Shown one piece after another: positions 1-9,116 of a stretch of 33,055 nt of DNA. Each line of letters starts with the position of its first letter. The stretch's first letter is position 1. Made by a program: the position numbers and the translations under genes. The notes below the pieces were generated by a model. It was not told the DNA's origin. It saw only the letters and a program-made list of their open reading frames with translations, and did not search any database. This stretch comes from Pseudoalteromonas aurantia (GTDB lineage: Bacteria; Pseudomonadota; Gammaproteobacteria; Enterobacterales; Alteromonadaceae): the NCBI RefSeq assembly GCF_005886875.1, contig NZ_PNBY01000080.1, forward strand, positions 1-33,055, read 5' to 3'.

Positions 1-18
1 AAAACTCACTTCGGACTT

Positions 19-73
19 GTTCAACACCCAGATAAGGTGTCGGCTGCGCGACACCTATCCTTATTTGTTATGT
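19..73 (-). repeat. attC-like recombination site
   Basis: On the minus strand the order is ACATAAC (R''), a stem arm GATAGGTGTCG, the loop CGCAGC, the arm CGACACCTTATC, then GTTGAAC (R'). The inner 8 bp (AGGTGTCG/CGACACCT) pair perfectly. One unpaired A bulges from the outer stem, resembling the extrahelical bases of real attC sites. At 55 bp it is at the short end of the family range. It follows the 148-residue gene directly, the normal place for an attC site. Confidence 0.6.
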
Positions 74-539
74 GTAAATTTTCTCCACACAATTAAAATC
101 TGCAAATATAACTTTAAATGTAGAGCCTGAGCGTAACTCAATAATATGCTGAAACATACTGTCTGTAATCGATACTGTATGTGTTAAAACATCACCATGA
201 AAAGTATCACCATAATTAAACGGATTCTCAGTACCTATAATTTCATATGATTTTACTTTTAAATAATTCAGTACAATATCACGATCATGTTGTTGGCCAA
301 GTAAATTTAATGAAATTGATAAGGAGGGTTCAAACGGGCGAACCTTATTTCTATTTTCGGCAATAGTTATCGATGTAACCCATGCATCATGAAGAGATTT
401 TGGATGGTTTAATTCATACCTTTCAGTGTTTGCAGCAAACTCAAATAATTTACTCGGAAAATTATCCTTATTTGAATTTAGATTAGAAATATATTCATCA
501 AAACTAGAGTTCATTTACCAAACTTCCATTTACACATAA
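25..539 (-). mobile_element. Probable integron gene cassette (515 bp)
   Basis: Read on the minus strand, the segment starts right after a G with TTATGT (539-534), carries one small gene nearly filling it, and ends at the G of a GTTGAAC core site (25-19), a perfect match to the integron consensus GTTRRRY. The 7-mer ACATAAC at the gene's stop (73-67) is exactly complementary to the GTTATGT formed across the cassette's start. That is expected if the cassette excises as a circle between two G|TT points. No integrase gene is visible and the left side is cut by the window edge, so this could be part of an array or a lone cassette. Cassette status is inferred from these boundaries. Confidence 0.6.
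68..514 (-). CDS. Cassette-borne hypothetical protein
   Basis: A 148-residue protein of unknown function; I do not recognise the family. It has no signal peptide, no obvious membrane segment and no enzymatic motif. It is mixed alpha/beta: a polar N-terminus, a segment starting LHDAWVTSITI (about residues 41-51), a likely beta-rich centre, and a C-terminal HIIELRSGSTFKVIFADF. The alternation of short strands resembles small immunity or YD-like accessory proteins, but this is only an impression. Base composition is AT-rich. The gene is the sole payload of the probable integron cassette and its stop codon lies inside the attC-like site. The start ATG at 514 lies 20 bp inside the cassette boundary, with no strong ribosome binding site. 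Cassettes often encode proteins of no known function. Confidence 0.7.
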   Translation of the reverse strand: MNSSFDEYISNLNSNKDNFPSKLFEFAANTERYELNHPKSLHDAWVTSITIAENRNKVRPFEPSLSISLNLLGQQHDRDIVLNYLKVKSYEIIGTENPFNYGDTFHGDVLTHTVSITDSMFQHIIELRSGSTFKVIFADFNCVEKIYT

Positions 540-540
540 C

Positions 541-600
541 ATGTTTATAGCGAGCTAATCGCGCGTTTTTCAACCACAACGTAGCTCGTTTTACTTATTA
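541..600. repeat. Inverted repeat beside cassette start
   Basis: CGAGCTA (551-557) and TAGCTCG (582-588) form a 7-bp inverted repeat with a 24-base loop just outside the cassette's 5' edge. It could be the attC of a previous cassette or a degraded attI, but the spacing to the core site (10 bases on the cassette side) is not canonical. A second short hairpin, AAAACGA/TCGTTTT, lies at 677-699. I see no integrase gene next to either. Confidence 0.3.
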
Positions 601-790
601 GATTACTTTTAACAAACTTGTTAACTAATTGCCAGTACTATTAAAATTTAGGAGTTATCGCTTATACCTCAGGTTAAAAACGAGCGATTGGGTCGTTTTC
701 CTGACTATAGGAGCAACTCATTAAAACTGGGCATAAAATCTCCACTGAAAAGTAGTATTCTAATGTCCAAAGTTCGCTCTTTTAAGGCAT

Positions 791-1147
791 TCGCCTAAAC
801 ACGTTTTGGGGCATGAACAAGATATAACTAAATGTCCGTTGTTTGTAATTGCAAGGGAAAAAACCCAATTAACATCAATCAGATTTTATTCCCTTAGCCT
901 CTTCAAGCTCTTTTTCTAACTCTAAAAGCGGTAATCCAAGGCGTTTACGTTGTTCGATATGGTTGCTCAACATGGTAACCCCTGCTTTAAGCATCCATGG
1001 TTTGGGTTCGCTGCCACTGCTTAACTGTAAAGCGGTGAGCAGCGCAAAGTTTTTCTCCATTTAAGGTTTAGCTGGGCCGATAGACTCGACGCCATTTCTG
1101 CCGATAATTGTGTCTATACAGTCAGTTTTTACGGCATGTTTAGGCGA
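791..1147. repeat. 11-bp inverted repeats flanking small ORF
   Basis: TCGCCTAAACA at 791-801 and its perfect inverse complement TGTTTAGGCGA at 1137-1147 bracket a 357-bp segment containing the 61-codon ORF. Similarity stops beyond the 11 bp. This could be a small non-autonomous element or eroded integron attC material (GCCTAAAC/GTTTAGGC resemble core sites). No target duplication was seen. Confidence 0.35.
875..1060 (-). CDS. Small hypothetical protein (61 aa)
   Basis: A 61-residue ORF with a plausible protein-like composition: a short N-terminal stretch MEKNFALLTALQL, then a predicted helix rich in Leu, Glu and Lys at about residues 34-57 (HIEQRKRLGLPLLELEKELE). It has no signal peptide or known motif. 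No Shine-Dalgarno sequence is obvious before the ATG at 1060. It sits alone between 11-bp inverted repeats in a gene-poor accessory edge. It may be a real small gene of a cassette or element, or a chance ORF. I cannot assign a function. Confidence 0.35.
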   Translation of the reverse strand: MEKNFALLTALQLSSGSEPKPWMLKAGVTMLSNHIEQRKRLGLPLLELEKELEEAKGIKSD

Positions 1148-1173
1148 GCAACTAACATGGCCTAGCACATAAC

Positions 1174-1535
1174 CAAGTGTGACTAACCCATAACAACAAG
1201 TGTTTCATTGCTAAATTTATAACTTAAACTCCATTTGCTGTTCACTTGAATTCTTCGCTTACTTCATACCCGTTGTACTCATGTAGAATTTTGTTTATCC
1301 ATTGTCGAGTTATCTTAAAGCGCATATTTTCAACGCACAACACATCTTTAAAGCGGAAAATAAGCTCATACCAAGACAAATGGGTTTTAGTGGCATATCG
1401 TCGCTTTTTTCAATGTTTACAACAATCCACAGTGCAAGTAAGTTGCCTTTACACTATGAAGAATTACTTGATACACTAAGAACGTTCGTATTACAAGACC
1501 GTCTTCCTGATAAGAAATATCTAAGTGTAAAATAA
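1174..1535 (+). other. Gene-poor stretch, possible gene remnant
   Basis: No convincing gene lies here. An open frame from a TTG at 1302 to 1535 would encode 77 residues; its C-terminal part, with LHYEELLDTLRTFVLQ (residues about 50-65) followed by a basic tail, looks protein-like, while the N-terminal part does not. It may be the tail end of a decayed gene. It lacks a good start or ribosome binding site. Just upstream on the minus strand are GTTATGTG (1173-1166) and related GTTA motifs that recall cassette boundaries without forming a complete site. Confidence 0.2.
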
Positions 1536-1566
1536 AATGCCAGTCAATTCTTAACTGACTGGCATT
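1536..1566 (-). terminator. Rho-independent terminator of bkd operon
   Basis: A perfect 11-bp stem (AATGCCAGTCA / TGACTGGCATT) with a 9-base loop lies about 40 bp past the E2 stop codon. On the minus strand it runs into the T-rich sequence TTTTATTTT. It can also stop any read-through on the plus strand. Confidence 0.8.
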
Positions 1567-1604
1567 GAGCAATAAGCTGGCTTTATATTATGAAGAACCG
1601 CAGT

Positions 1605-3170
1605 TTAGCTCATTGCCATCATCATTTTGGCTGGATTTTCAAGGTAGGCTTTCCATAAATTATTGAAGCGTGCGATGGTTCCACCATCAATAACACGGTG
1701 ATCGCCAGACCAACTCACCTGCATAATTGCGCGTGAGACCACGTTACCTTCATTATCAAAGCGCGGTAAATGTTGTAATTTACCTAAAGCGACAATGGCA
1801 ACCTCTGGTTTATTAATGATAGGTGTTGCTGTTGTGCCACCAATCGCACCAATATTTGAAATGGAAATTGTGCCTGCTTTTAAATCATCAGGAGACACAC
1901 GACCTTCCCTAGCTGCATTGGTTAGACGAGTCACTTCTTGTGCCACTTCAACTATCGATTTAGTCTGGCATGACTTGATGTTGGGTACTAATAATCCTAG
2001 CTTTGAGTCGACAGCCATCCCAATGTTATGGTCATCAAAGTACGTAATTTCAGTGCACTGCTCATTAACTTGAGAGTTTACAATTGGAAACTCTTTAATC
2101 GCTAATGATAGAGCTTTGATAAAGAACGGCATCATTGTGAGCTTAATTCCGTCTTTCGCATATTGCTCTTTTAGCTCTTTTCTTAGTGCGATGATATCAG
2201 TTAGATCTATTTCATCACTAAAGGTGAAATGCGGAATAGTAGAAACCGATGCAACCATCTGTTTAGCCATCGCCGCTTTCATGCCTTTAATTGCTTCAAC
2301 TCGGCTGTTATTATGATCTTTAGGTGCCGTAGTATTTGCTTGATTAACCGTTGCCGAGCAAGTTGTACTCGACACCGTTGGTTGAAACGAATTGTTTTGT
2401 GATGTAAAGCGACTGATATCTTCTTTATAAACTCGACCATTTTTACCTGATCCTGGGATCATATTTATATCTAGATCTTGCTCTTTAGCCAACCTTCTTA
2501 CAGCGGGAGAGGCAATGGCTTTTCCATTTTTTGGTAACTGCGTGGTCACTGTTTCACTTTGCGCAGTAGCACTGCTGATGTCATTGCTTGGCGCTAAAAT
2601 GGTAGTTGTAGATGATACCTGTTGTCCATCCCCTGTTAAGCGCATTTGAAACAACGGGCTGTGAACTTGTGCAATGTCTCCTTTTTGGTAGTAAAGCTTT
2701 TCTACTACGCCATCATACTTAGCCGGGATCTGAACAAGTGCCTTGTCTGTCATTACATCACACACAGCTTGGTCTTCTTTTATTTCATCACCCTGCGCAA
2801 CCAACCATTCCACAATTTCACATTCAACAATCCCTTCTCCAATATCAGGAAGAATAAAGTCTTCAAAGTGAACATTGTTACTAGGCGGTGTGTCAGTGTG
2901 AGTTTGTTCTGCATCGTTGACAGAACTTTTGCCAGCCACATTCATAGCAAAAAGAGGCTCATGTACTTTGGCTATCTCACCTTTTTGATAATGTAATGTG
3001 GTAATAACCCCATCGTGTACTGCGGGTATTTGCACCAATGCTTTGTCTGTCATTACATCACAAATAGGTTGATCTTCTTTAACTTCATCACCAACAGCAA
3101 CCAGCCATTCAACGACTTCGCATTCAACAATTCCTTCACCAATATCTGGTAAAATAAATTCTTTGGCCAT
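1605..3170 (-). CDS. bkdB: Dihydrolipoamide acyltransferase (E2), branched-chain 2-oxoacid dehydrogenase
   Basis: The 521-residue E2 core enzyme transfers the acyl group from E1-bound thiamine diphosphate through lipoyl-lysine to CoA. It has two lipoyl domains exactly 100 residues apart, with lipoylated lysines K43 and K143 in the repeated motif MTDKALVQIP. A peripheral subunit-binding domain follows (about 219-254, starting ASPAVRRLAKE), then a Ser/Thr/Gln-rich linker and the catalytic acetyltransferase domain with the active-site motif DHRVIDGG (H491, D495). The double lipoyl domain is less common than one in branched-chain complexes. It is last of three co-transcribed genes, 9 bases after E1 beta, with an AAGGA ribosome binding site overlapping the E1 beta stop. 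No E3 (lipoamide dehydrogenase) gene is present, so the shared cellular E3 is presumably used. Confidence 0.93.
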   Translation of the reverse strand: MAKEFILPDIGEGIVECEVVEWLVAVGDEVKEDQPICDVMTDKALVQIPAVHDGVITTLHYQKGEIAKVHEPLFAMNVAGKSSVNDAEQTHTDTPPSNNVHFEDFILPDIGEGIVECEIVEWLVAQGDEIKEDQAVCDVMTDKALVQIPAKYDGVVEKLYYQKGDIAQVHSPLFQMRLTGDGQQVSSTTTILAPSNDISSATAQSETVTTQLPKNGKAIASPAVRRLAKEQDLDINMIPGSGKNGRVYKEDISRFTSQNNSFQPTVSSTTCSATVNQANTTAPKDHNNSRVEAIKGMKAAMAKQMVASVSTIPHFTFSDEIDLTDIIALRKELKEQYAKDGIKLTMMPFFIKALSLAIKEFPIVNSQVNEQCTEITYFDDHNIGMAVDSKLGLLVPNIKSCQTKSIVEVAQEVTRLTNAAREGRVSPDDLKAGTISISNIGAIGGTTATPIINKPEVAIVALGKLQHLPRFDNEGNVVSRAIMQVSWSGDHRVIDGGTIARFNNLWKAYLENPAKMMMAMS

Positions 3171-3179
3171 GACTATTCC

Positions 3180-4157
3180 TTAAAACTCTACAGATTTTTT
3201 GATTGCAGCAAATACTTTAAGCGCATCTGGTACATATTCTTTCTCTAATGCCAGAGGGTACGGTGTATCTAAACCACATACTCGCATTATTGGAGACTCT
3301 AAATGTAGGAAACATGCTTCTTGAATAGTCGCGGCTATTTCAGCCCCAAAGCCATTCGTAATTGGCGCTTCATGACTGATTATCAATCGTCCTGTTTTTA
3401 CAACTGATTTAGCGATTGTCTCAACATCCCATGGCAAAATACTGCGCAAATCGATGATCTCACAGCTCACGCCAGCCTCTTCTGCCTTTTCAGCAGCCTG
3501 CTCAATAATTTCCATTTGTGCACCCCACGCGAGTAGCGTGACATCTGAGCCCTCTTTAACTACCTCAGCCTTGCCAATTTCAATGGTGTAGTCTTCTTCA
3601 GGGACTTCACCAATCGAGGCACGATATAACCGCTTTGGTTCAAAGAAAATTACGGGGTTGTCATCCTTAATACAAGCACGTAGTAACCCTTTCGCTTGGT
3701 GGGGGTTACGAGGCACAACCAGCTTCAAACCTGGAGTATGTGCAAAATAAGCCTCTGGAGATTGTGAATGGTATAGCCCGCCCGCAATACCACCGCCGTA
3801 AGGTGTGCGTATCGTTAAGTTACCAACATCAAACTCATTGCCACTACGGTAGCGAAACTTTGCGGATTCATTAACAATTTGATCAAACGCTGGGAATATA
3901 TAATCGGCAAATTGAATTTCAGCAAGCGCTGGGGCGCCAAATGCAGCGAGTCCGTTTGCAAAACCAAGGATCCCTTGCTCTGTGAGAGGCGTATTGAATA
4001 CGCGATGTTTGCCATATTTTTCTTGCAAACCAGATGTTGCTCTAAATACACCACCAAAATGGCCTACATCTTCACCAAAAATACAGGCTTGATTATTTTC
4101 AGCCATTGTAATGTCTAGTGCTGAGTTAATGGCGTGTAACATATTCATTTTGGCCAT
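3180..4157 (-). CDS. bkdA2: 2-oxoisovalerate dehydrogenase E1 beta subunit
   Basis: The 325-residue beta subunit of the thiamine-diphosphate-dependent E1 component oxidatively decarboxylates the 2-oxoacids derived from Val, Leu and Ile. It shows the typical transketolase-like pyrimidine-binding domain ([16 protein letters not shown] at about 27-42; [15 protein letters not shown] with the cofactor-activating Glu at about 55-69) and the C-terminal transketolase domain ([14 protein letters not shown]). Its length is normal for the family. Its ATG overlaps the stop of the alpha-subunit gene by one base (TAATG), which points to translational coupling and equal subunit synthesis. Sequence style and neighbours favour the branched-chain rather than the acetoin or pyruvate enzyme. 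Confidence 0.93.
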   Translation of the reverse strand: MAKMNMLHAINSALDITMAENNQACIFGEDVGHFGGVFRATSGLQEKYGKHRVFNTPLTEQGILGFANGLAAFGAPALAEIQFADYIFPAFDQIVNESAKFRYRSGNEFDVGNLTIRTPYGGGIAGGLYHSQSPEAYFAHTPGLKLVVPRNPHQAKGLLRACIKDDNPVIFFEPKRLYRASIGEVPEEDYTIEIGKAEVVKEGSDVTLLAWGAQMEIIEQAAEKAEEAGVSCEIIDLRSILPWDVETIAKSVVKTGRLIISHEAPITNGFGAEIAATIQEACFLHLESPIMRVCGLDTPYPLALEKEYVPDALKVFAAIKKSVEF

Positions 4158-5374
4158 TATTTGATTCTCCCTGCTGTCACCGGATATGCTTCTGGATGCT
4201 GTTTAATATGCTCTTTTAGTTCTTCATATTGCTTTTGTAGCGCTGGGATTGGTTCGTCATATACATCAGACACCAACTCTTCTAAAGCTGGTTTTTGTAC
4301 TTTTTCTGCTACTTTCAGAGCCGCCAATATATCTTCTCTGATTTTGTCTTTTTCTGCTTCATCTTCTTGCTCGTTCAACCACCCTTGCTTTAATAACCAC
4401 TTTTTAAAGCGTTCTATTGGGCAGCTCCCTTTAAACTCAGCTTCTTCTTCTTTACTGCGGTAACCTGACGGATCGTCAGATGTAGAGTGTGCACCTAAGC
4501 GGTAAGCAATTGACTCGATTAAAATGGGCTCGCCATTTTCAACAGCCATTTTTCGTGCTGCTTGCGTAGCGGCAAAAACAGCAAGGGCATCCCCGCCATC
4601 AACACGAATTGTTTTGATGCCATAACCAACACCACGAGACGCAATACCATCACCTTTAAACTGCTCGTCCGCCGGTGTTGATATGGCATACCCGTTATTT
4701 CTAGCGAAAAACAGCACTGGCGCTTCATGTACAGCCGCCATATTTAACCCTGCATGGAAGTCTCCCTCTGATGCAGCGCCTTCACCGAAGTAGCAGATCG
4801 TAAGGTTATCGATTTCAGAGTTTAATTCGCCAGTAGCTGGGTCTATGTGTTTTAGTTTTTGACCGTACGCATACCCTGTTGCCTGAGGGATCTGAGTACC
4901 TAGTGGTGACGATATTGTTAAATAATGCAGTTCATTTGAGCCGTAATGCACAGGCATTTGACGGCCTTTGCCTAAGTCTTTTTCATTAGAGAATAGTTGG
5001 TTCATGAACTGCTCTAGCGTAAAACCTCGATATGCTAGTGCGGCTTGTTCACGATATTGTGCCATGATCATGTCTTGAGGTTTTAGTGCTGCTGCACTGG
5101 GGGTTATTGCCGCTTCTTCCCCCAGACACTGCATGTAAAAACTAACACGCCCTTGACGTTGAGCTGCTTGCATACGTTCATCAAGTAAACGAATAAAGCG
5201 CATTGTAGTGTATAAATTTATCGCAGTGTCTTTGTCAATATCTGGTGCTGCGGCACCCTCTAAAATTTCACCATTCTCACCGAGGATAGTCAGTGTCGGA
5301 ATATCTAGGGCATGGCTATCAATAAACTTCAGCGCATGACTGATATTTAGCGATATGTTATTGGGGTTAGTCAT
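4157..5374 (-). CDS. bkdA1: 2-oxoisovalerate dehydrogenase E1 alpha subunit
   Basis: The 405-residue alpha subunit binds thiamine diphosphate and forms the E1 heterotetramer with the beta subunit. The cofactor signature is visible as GEGAASEGD followed about 25 residues later by [21 protein letters not shown] sequence ([14 protein letters not shown], about 105-118) and the phosphorylation-loop-like segment [13 protein letters not shown] (about 292-304) are typical of the branched-chain E1 alpha. The length matches bacterial BkdA1 (about 400-410). It is first gene of the bkd operon; the 260 bp upstream hold a perfect palindrome (5519-5536) that may be its operator. The ATG at 5374 is preceded by a purine-rich AGAGAAGGTAGG sequence. 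Confidence 0.93.
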   Translation of the reverse strand: MTNPNNISLNISHALKFIDSHALDIPTLTILGENGEILEGAAAPDIDKDTAINLYTTMRFIRLLDERMQAAQRQGRVSFYMQCLGEEAAITPSAAALKPQDMIMAQYREQAALAYRGFTLEQFMNQLFSNEKDLGKGRQMPVHYGSNELHYLTISSPLGTQIPQATGYAYGQKLKHIDPATGELNSEIDNLTICYFGEGAASEGDFHAGLNMAAVHEAPVLFFARNNGYAISTPADEQFKGDGIASRGVGYGIKTIRVDGGDALAVFAATQAARKMAVENGEPILIESIAYRLGAHSTSDDPSGYRSKEEEAEFKGSCPIERFKKWLLKQGWLNEQEDEAEKDKIREDILAALKVAEKVQKPALEELVSDVYDEPIPALQKQYEELKEHIKQHPEAYPVTAGRIK

Positions 5375-5518
5375 AACCTACCTTCTCTTGTTGTCGAAAC
5401 ACATTTGCAAGCTATGAGATACCAATAATAGGGTTTGGAATATCTTCACATTCGCGTTATTTCTTATAAGAATAATCTGTGCGACAAATGCAAATTGATT
5501 AAATTAAAGCGTCCTTCA

Positions 5519-5536
5519 CTTTACGTTAACGTAAAG
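5519..5536. promoter_or_regulatory. 18-bp palindrome upstream of bkd operon
   Basis: CTTTACGTTAACGTAAAG is a perfect palindrome 145 bp upstream of the E1 alpha start. Its form fits the operator of a MerR-family regulator such as LiuR, which controls branched-chain amino acid degradation in many gammaproteobacteria. The match to the LiuR consensus is from memory and unverified. Confidence 0.5.
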
Positions 5537-5569
5537 GGTTATTCAACAGATAGTAGGTGAATAACCCTT
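5534..5569 (-). terminator. Hairpin downstream of astE
   Basis: A 12-bp stem (AAGGGTTATTCA / TGAATAACCCTT) with a 12-base loop lies about 65 bp after the astE stop. It lacks a clear T tract on the minus strand, so termination is likely but not certain. It overlaps the edge of the 18-bp palindrome by three bases. Confidence 0.45.
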
Positions 5570-5633
5570 AATTTGCATAATCGAGAGTGGAAAGTTTTTA
5601 TTACGGGGCTATAAAGCAAATAAAATCAATGGT

Positions 5634-6668
5634 TTAAATGAATTTATCGCTGACTTCCATTGGAATAACGGTGAGTAATGCACGTTGACCAAGTGCCACA
5701 TTTGCATTTGGAAAGATAATTGCCTCACCATCAACTTCTGCGAAATATTCCACCTCGCCATCAGTAGCTAATAGTTCTCCTTCGTTAAATCCCGTGAAGT
5801 TTACAGCGCTTTCAGGGAATGGAAACGTAAATAGCTCTTGCGTGCGATTGATGGTGCGGTGAACTTGAAAAAGTTCAAAGTCATTAGCATTAAATTGCTT
5901 ATATTCTACTCTTTCCTGACTAATTAATGCTGACAGTGTTGCTTTGGTTTGAGCAAATCGACTCATATCGTTCTCGCCAAAAGGCTTAACTTGGCCTAAT
6001 TCAACAGTAAACGCGTCTGCACCGAATACAAACGATGAAAAATAGCTGAATGTTGTCGCCGCGGCGCGCATTGTTAGAACCGTGTTTACCCCACACGATA
6101 ATAAAAATTGTAATTGCTGCTTTTTCCAAGGTTTGCCATGTAAATATGGATAAACAGCAAATTTTTCATTTTTAGAACCTCGGATCGCAGTATGTAGATC
6201 ATAGTGGCAACGGTAGCGGCCTTCTTCAACATCGCTAAAGAATGCTGTAACGTACTGTTCTAACTTTTCAGCTCTTACACGTTCAGGGTTTTGAATATTG
6301 CTCTTAGCATGTTCACCGTTAAATAATCGATTTAAATTCTCTTCGACAAAACGTTTAGCGATATTGATCGACTTGGGGTTACCATATATAAATAACACTC
6401 GTTGCTTTAGTACCAGCTCACCTTTAATAATTGACTGAATAAGCTGATCACATATTTCTATTGGTGCGGTTTCATTGCCATGTATCGCACTAGACAATAC
6501 GACATCTTTGGTAGTTCGCCCACTTGGCGTAAATTGGATCACACCCGTATCTAGCACTTCAACCAAAGTCCCGTTGGCTAACGTAAAACTACTGGCAGGT
6601 AAATGGAACTCGTTATTGCGTGTTAGGGTTAAAAAATCCCCGGTCTTTTTTAAATTGTCAAGGTACAT
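5634..6668 (-). CDS. astE: Succinylglutamate desuccinylase
   Basis: A zinc-dependent M14-like amidohydrolase catalysing the last step of the arginine succinyltransferase (AST) pathway: N-succinylglutamate to glutamate plus succinate. At 344 residues it is the usual length. Zinc ligands are visible as H63 and E66 in [11 protein letters not shown] and H159 in YDLHTAIRG. The catalytic glutamate is probably E223 in [12 protein letters not shown]. It is cytoplasmic with no signal peptide. The other ast genes are not in the window, so the gene stands apart from an astCADB operon, as it does in some Alteromonadales. It is flanked by its own upstream gap (126 bp to the pgm terminator side) and a downstream hairpin, and so is probably monocistronic. 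Confidence 0.93.
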   Translation of the reverse strand: MYLDNLKKTGDFLTLTRNNEFHLPASSFTLANGTLVEVLDTGVIQFTPSGRTTKDVVLSSAIHGNETAPIEICDQLIQSIIKGELVLKQRVLFIYGNPKSINIAKRFVEENLNRLFNGEHAKSNIQNPERVRAEKLEQYVTAFFSDVEEGRYRCHYDLHTAIRGSKNEKFAVYPYLHGKPWKKQQLQFLLSCGVNTVLTMRAAATTFSYFSSFVFGADAFTVELGQVKPFGENDMSRFAQTKATLSALISQERVEYKQFNANDFELFQVHRTINRTQELFTFPFPESAVNFTGFNEGELLATDGEVEYFAEVDGEAIIFPNANVALGQRALLTVIPMEVSDKFI

Positions 6669-6752
6669 ACAACCACCTAATGTAATATATGAGAGTAAGT
6701 ACCCTTAAATTAACCCGACTACACTGGTGTCTGTCAGCTTATTTAAGGATAC

Positions 6753-6777
6753 AAAAAAGCCATGCATCAAGCATGGC
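6753..6777 (-). terminator. Rho-independent terminator of seqA-pgm
   Basis: The 7-bp GC-rich stem GCCATGC/GCATGGC (6759-6777) with a 5-base loop is followed on the minus strand by TTTTTTG. It lies 18 bp after the pgm stop. The other side is also T-rich (CTTTTATT), so it may work in both directions. Confidence 0.88.
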
Positions 6778-6794
6778 CTTTTATTAAATAACAA

Positions 6795-8432
6795 CTAGCT
6801 GATCACAGAATCAACTAAGTCTTTGGCCTCTTGCTCTAGCTGAGCTAAATGTGCTTCGCCTTTGAATGATTCAAGGTATATTTTATAAATATCCTCAGTA
6901 CCTGATGGACGAGCTGCAAACCAACCAAACTCAGTAACAACTTTTAATCCACCAATCGCTGCTTTGTTACCTGGTGCATTAGTTAAGACCTGTGTGATCT
7001 TATCCCCTGCAAGTGTGTCAGCAGTCACATCTGCGGCGCTAAGCGCTTTGAGCTTGTCTTTTTGCGCCGCATTAGCCGGCGCATCGATTCTTTTATAGAT
7101 TGGGGCACCAAACTGAGCTTCCAACTCTTTGTAACGTTGTGACGGTGTTTTTCCTGTCACAGCAAGAATTTCGGCCGCGAGTAATCCAAGGATAAAGCCA
7201 TCTTTGTCGGTGTTCCATACGTCGCCATTTAATCGTAAAAAAGACGCTCCAGCGCTTTCTTCACCACCAAATGCCAACCATTGTTTGTTTAGACCTTTTA
7301 CAAACCATTTAAAACCAACAGGTACTTCATATACCTCGCGGTTATTTGCATTCACAACTTTATCTATCATGCCAGATGAAACCAGTGTCTTACCGATTTT
7401 TACATCACTTGGCCATGCTCGGTGATTTAACAAATAATCTATGGCCACTGCAAGAAAGTGATTTGGGTTCATTAACCCATCTGTGGTAACAATACCATGA
7501 CGGTCATAATCAGGGTCGTTGCCTATACCGATGTCAAAATCGTCTTTAATCGCGATTAAATTAGCCATTGCATACGGTGAAGAACAATCCATACGGATCT
7601 TACCGTCTTTGTCTAGCGGCATAAAACCAAAAGCGGGATCTACAACATCATTAACCACCGTCAAATCTAAGCCATATTTCTTGGCTATAATAGGCCAGAA
7701 ATTAATGCCTGATCCACCCAAAGGATCAACGCCAATTGTAACGCCAGCCTCAGCTATCGCTTTTAAATTAATGATATTTTGTAAGTCATCAATATAAGGC
7801 GCCATTAAGTCTTCATATCTAATAAAGCCTGAGCGTTTAGCTTTGGCGAAAGGAAACAATTCAACTTCAACAAGATCTTCTATAAGTAATTGATTTGCTC
7901 TGTCTTCAATCCACTTGGTAACGTCGGTATCTGCTGGCCCGCCATTAGGTGGATTGTATTTAAACCCGCCATCTTGTGGGGGGTTGTGTGAAGGCGTAAC
8001 AACAATGCCATCTGCGAGTTCATTTGGGTGTGACTTATTATAGGTCACAATCGCATGGCTTATGACTGGTGTTGGTGTGTAATCATCATTTTCTTGCGTG
8101 ATGACTTGTACTTCATTGGCAACTAACACCTCAATGGCTGAATTAAAGGCAGCTTCAGATAACGCGTGCGTATCTTTACCCAAAAATAATGGGCCAAAAA
8201 TATTATTATTTTTTCGATAATCGCAAATAGCTTGTGTAATCGCCAATATGTGCGATTCGTTAAATTTTACATTATATGAACACCCACGGTGCCCTGAAGT
8301 ACCAAATGCAACACATTGCTCTGGATTTTGCTCCAGATCCGGTTCGTTCAAATAGTAAGCGGACATCAATTTAGGGATGTTTACTAACTCTGATTGCGCA
8401 GCTTTTTTTCCTGCACCAGGGTGAATTGCCAT
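6795..8432 (-). CDS. pgm: Alpha-D-glucose phosphoglucomutase
   Basis: It interconverts glucose-1-phosphate and glucose-6-phosphate, linking glycolysis with glycogen and UDP-glucose synthesis. The start was moved to the ATG at 8432, giving 545 residues and the expected N-terminus [16 protein letters not shown], close to the 546-residue E. coli Pgm. An AAGGA ribosome binding site precedes that ATG, while the upstream in-frame start at 8507 would overlap seqA. The phospho-serine loop [11 protein letters not shown] places the catalytic Ser at 148. The Mg-binding loop is DPDYDRHG (D306, D308, D310), the sugar-binding loop is GGEESAG, and the phosphate-binding end is [12 protein letters not shown]. 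It follows seqA by 10 bases, a gene pair conserved across gammaproteobacteria. Confidence 0.96.
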   Translation of the reverse strand: MAIHPGAGKKAAQSELVNIPKLMSAYYLNEPDLEQNPEQCVAFGTSGHRGCSYNVKFNESHILAITQAICDYRKNNNIFGPLFLGKDTHALSEAAFNSAIEVLVANEVQVITQENDDYTPTPVISHAIVTYNKSHPNELADGIVVTPSHNPPQDGGFKYNPPNGGPADTDVTKWIEDRANQLLIEDLVEVELFPFAKAKRSGFIRYEDLMAPYIDDLQNIINLKAIAEAGVTIGVDPLGGSGINFWPIIAKKYGLDLTVVNDVVDPAFGFMPLDKDGKIRMDCSSPYAMANLIAIKDDFDIGIGNDPDYDRHGIVTTDGLMNPNHFLAVAIDYLLNHRAWPSDVKIGKTLVSSGMIDKVVNANNREVYEVPVGFKWFVKGLNKQWLAFGGEESAGASFLRLNGDVWNTDKDGFILGLLAAEILAVTGKTPSQRYKELEAQFGAPIYKRIDAPANAAQKDKLKALSAADVTADTLAGDKITQVLTNAPGNKAAIGGLKVVTEFGWFAARPSGTEDIYKIYLESFKGEAHLAQLEQEAKDLVDSVIS

Positions 8433-8442
8433 TAAGATTTCC

Positions 8443-8991
8443 TTATAGGTAGTCTCGGATTGTTTCAGCTTGTGCTTCATTATAACCAAGGCCAAGTGCA
8501 ACCTCATGAAGCATCATTTTTTTACGAGTTGTATTTGAGTTGGTCATCACCCAATATTCACTGTCTAGAATATTTTTAGGGTTCATACTACTACCACTTT
8601 CAAGTAACGCATCTTTGCTAGTTGCAAAGTAAATACGGTCGCGGCCTTTGATATCGAGTACGGTTTTAAATGCAGATTTATGTGTACGATGTAAGGCTGA
8701 CAATATAAACAAAAATCGGCCAACTACGCCTTTTTGCATAGCCAGCTCTTCTTTATTCAATATGTTAAATACGTTAGCTGAAGATTTTGACACATTTGTG
8801 ACAGCCTCTTCAGTCGTCTTGACAGGCTCCACTTGTTCTGCCTTTGATTCTGCTACAGAGTTTACATGGACACTGTTCTCAGAACTCAAATTCAATAAAC
8901 GACGTAAAATTTGCGAAGCACTCTCACCAATACTTTGTGTGTTGCTGGCAATATATTGATAAAGCTCGTCATCTATTTCTATTTTTTTCAT
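8443..8991 (-). CDS. seqA: Negative modulator of replication initiation SeqA
   Basis: SeqA binds hemimethylated GATC sites, sequesters oriC after initiation and organises newly replicated DNA behind forks. The 182-residue protein has the N-terminal oligomerisation domain ([20 protein letters not shown], with the ASQILRRLL helix), a low-complexity linker (about 38-70), and a C-terminal DNA-binding domain ending with [13 protein letters not shown], where the Asn and Thr residues contact methyl-A. The protein is typical in length. It heads the seqA-pgm unit and is divergent from ybfF, as in E. coli. Its presence implies Dam methylation in this organism. Confidence 0.96.
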   Translation of the reverse strand: MKKIEIDDELYQYIASNTQSIGESASQILRRLLNLSSENSVHVNSVAESKAEQVEPVKTTEEAVTNVSKSSANVFNILNKEELAMQKGVVGRFLFILSALHRTHKSAFKTVLDIKGRDRIYFATSKDALLESGSSMNPKNILDSEYWVMTNSNTTRKKMMLHEVALGLGYNEAQAETIRDYL

Positions 8992-9030
8992 GCTTTTCCT
9001 GTCATTACTGATATTGATGCATCTAAAACG

Positions 9031-9036
9031 ATTATA
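9031..9036 (-). promoter_or_regulatory. Candidate -10 box for seqA
   Basis: A perfect TATAAT on the minus strand about 40 bases before the seqA ATG, with the upstream context GGATATAAT. No good -35 box lies at 16-18 bp, so this is only a candidate. Confidence 0.35.
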
Positions 9037-9116
9037 TCCTGATTTAACAGATTACTCTACGGGTTTGCATTTATGTATTTGACTGGCACAATTACCCCCT
9101 GTAATGAGGAGTGCGT

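Noticed and set aside
2646..2996. 116-codon open frame on the plus strand within the E2 gene
   Set aside because: Antisense shadow over the lipoyl domains; no coding signs.
2700..3170. Direct repeats of about 300 bp spacing in the E2 gene
   Set aside because: Explained by the duplicated lipoyl domains, not by a mobile repeat.
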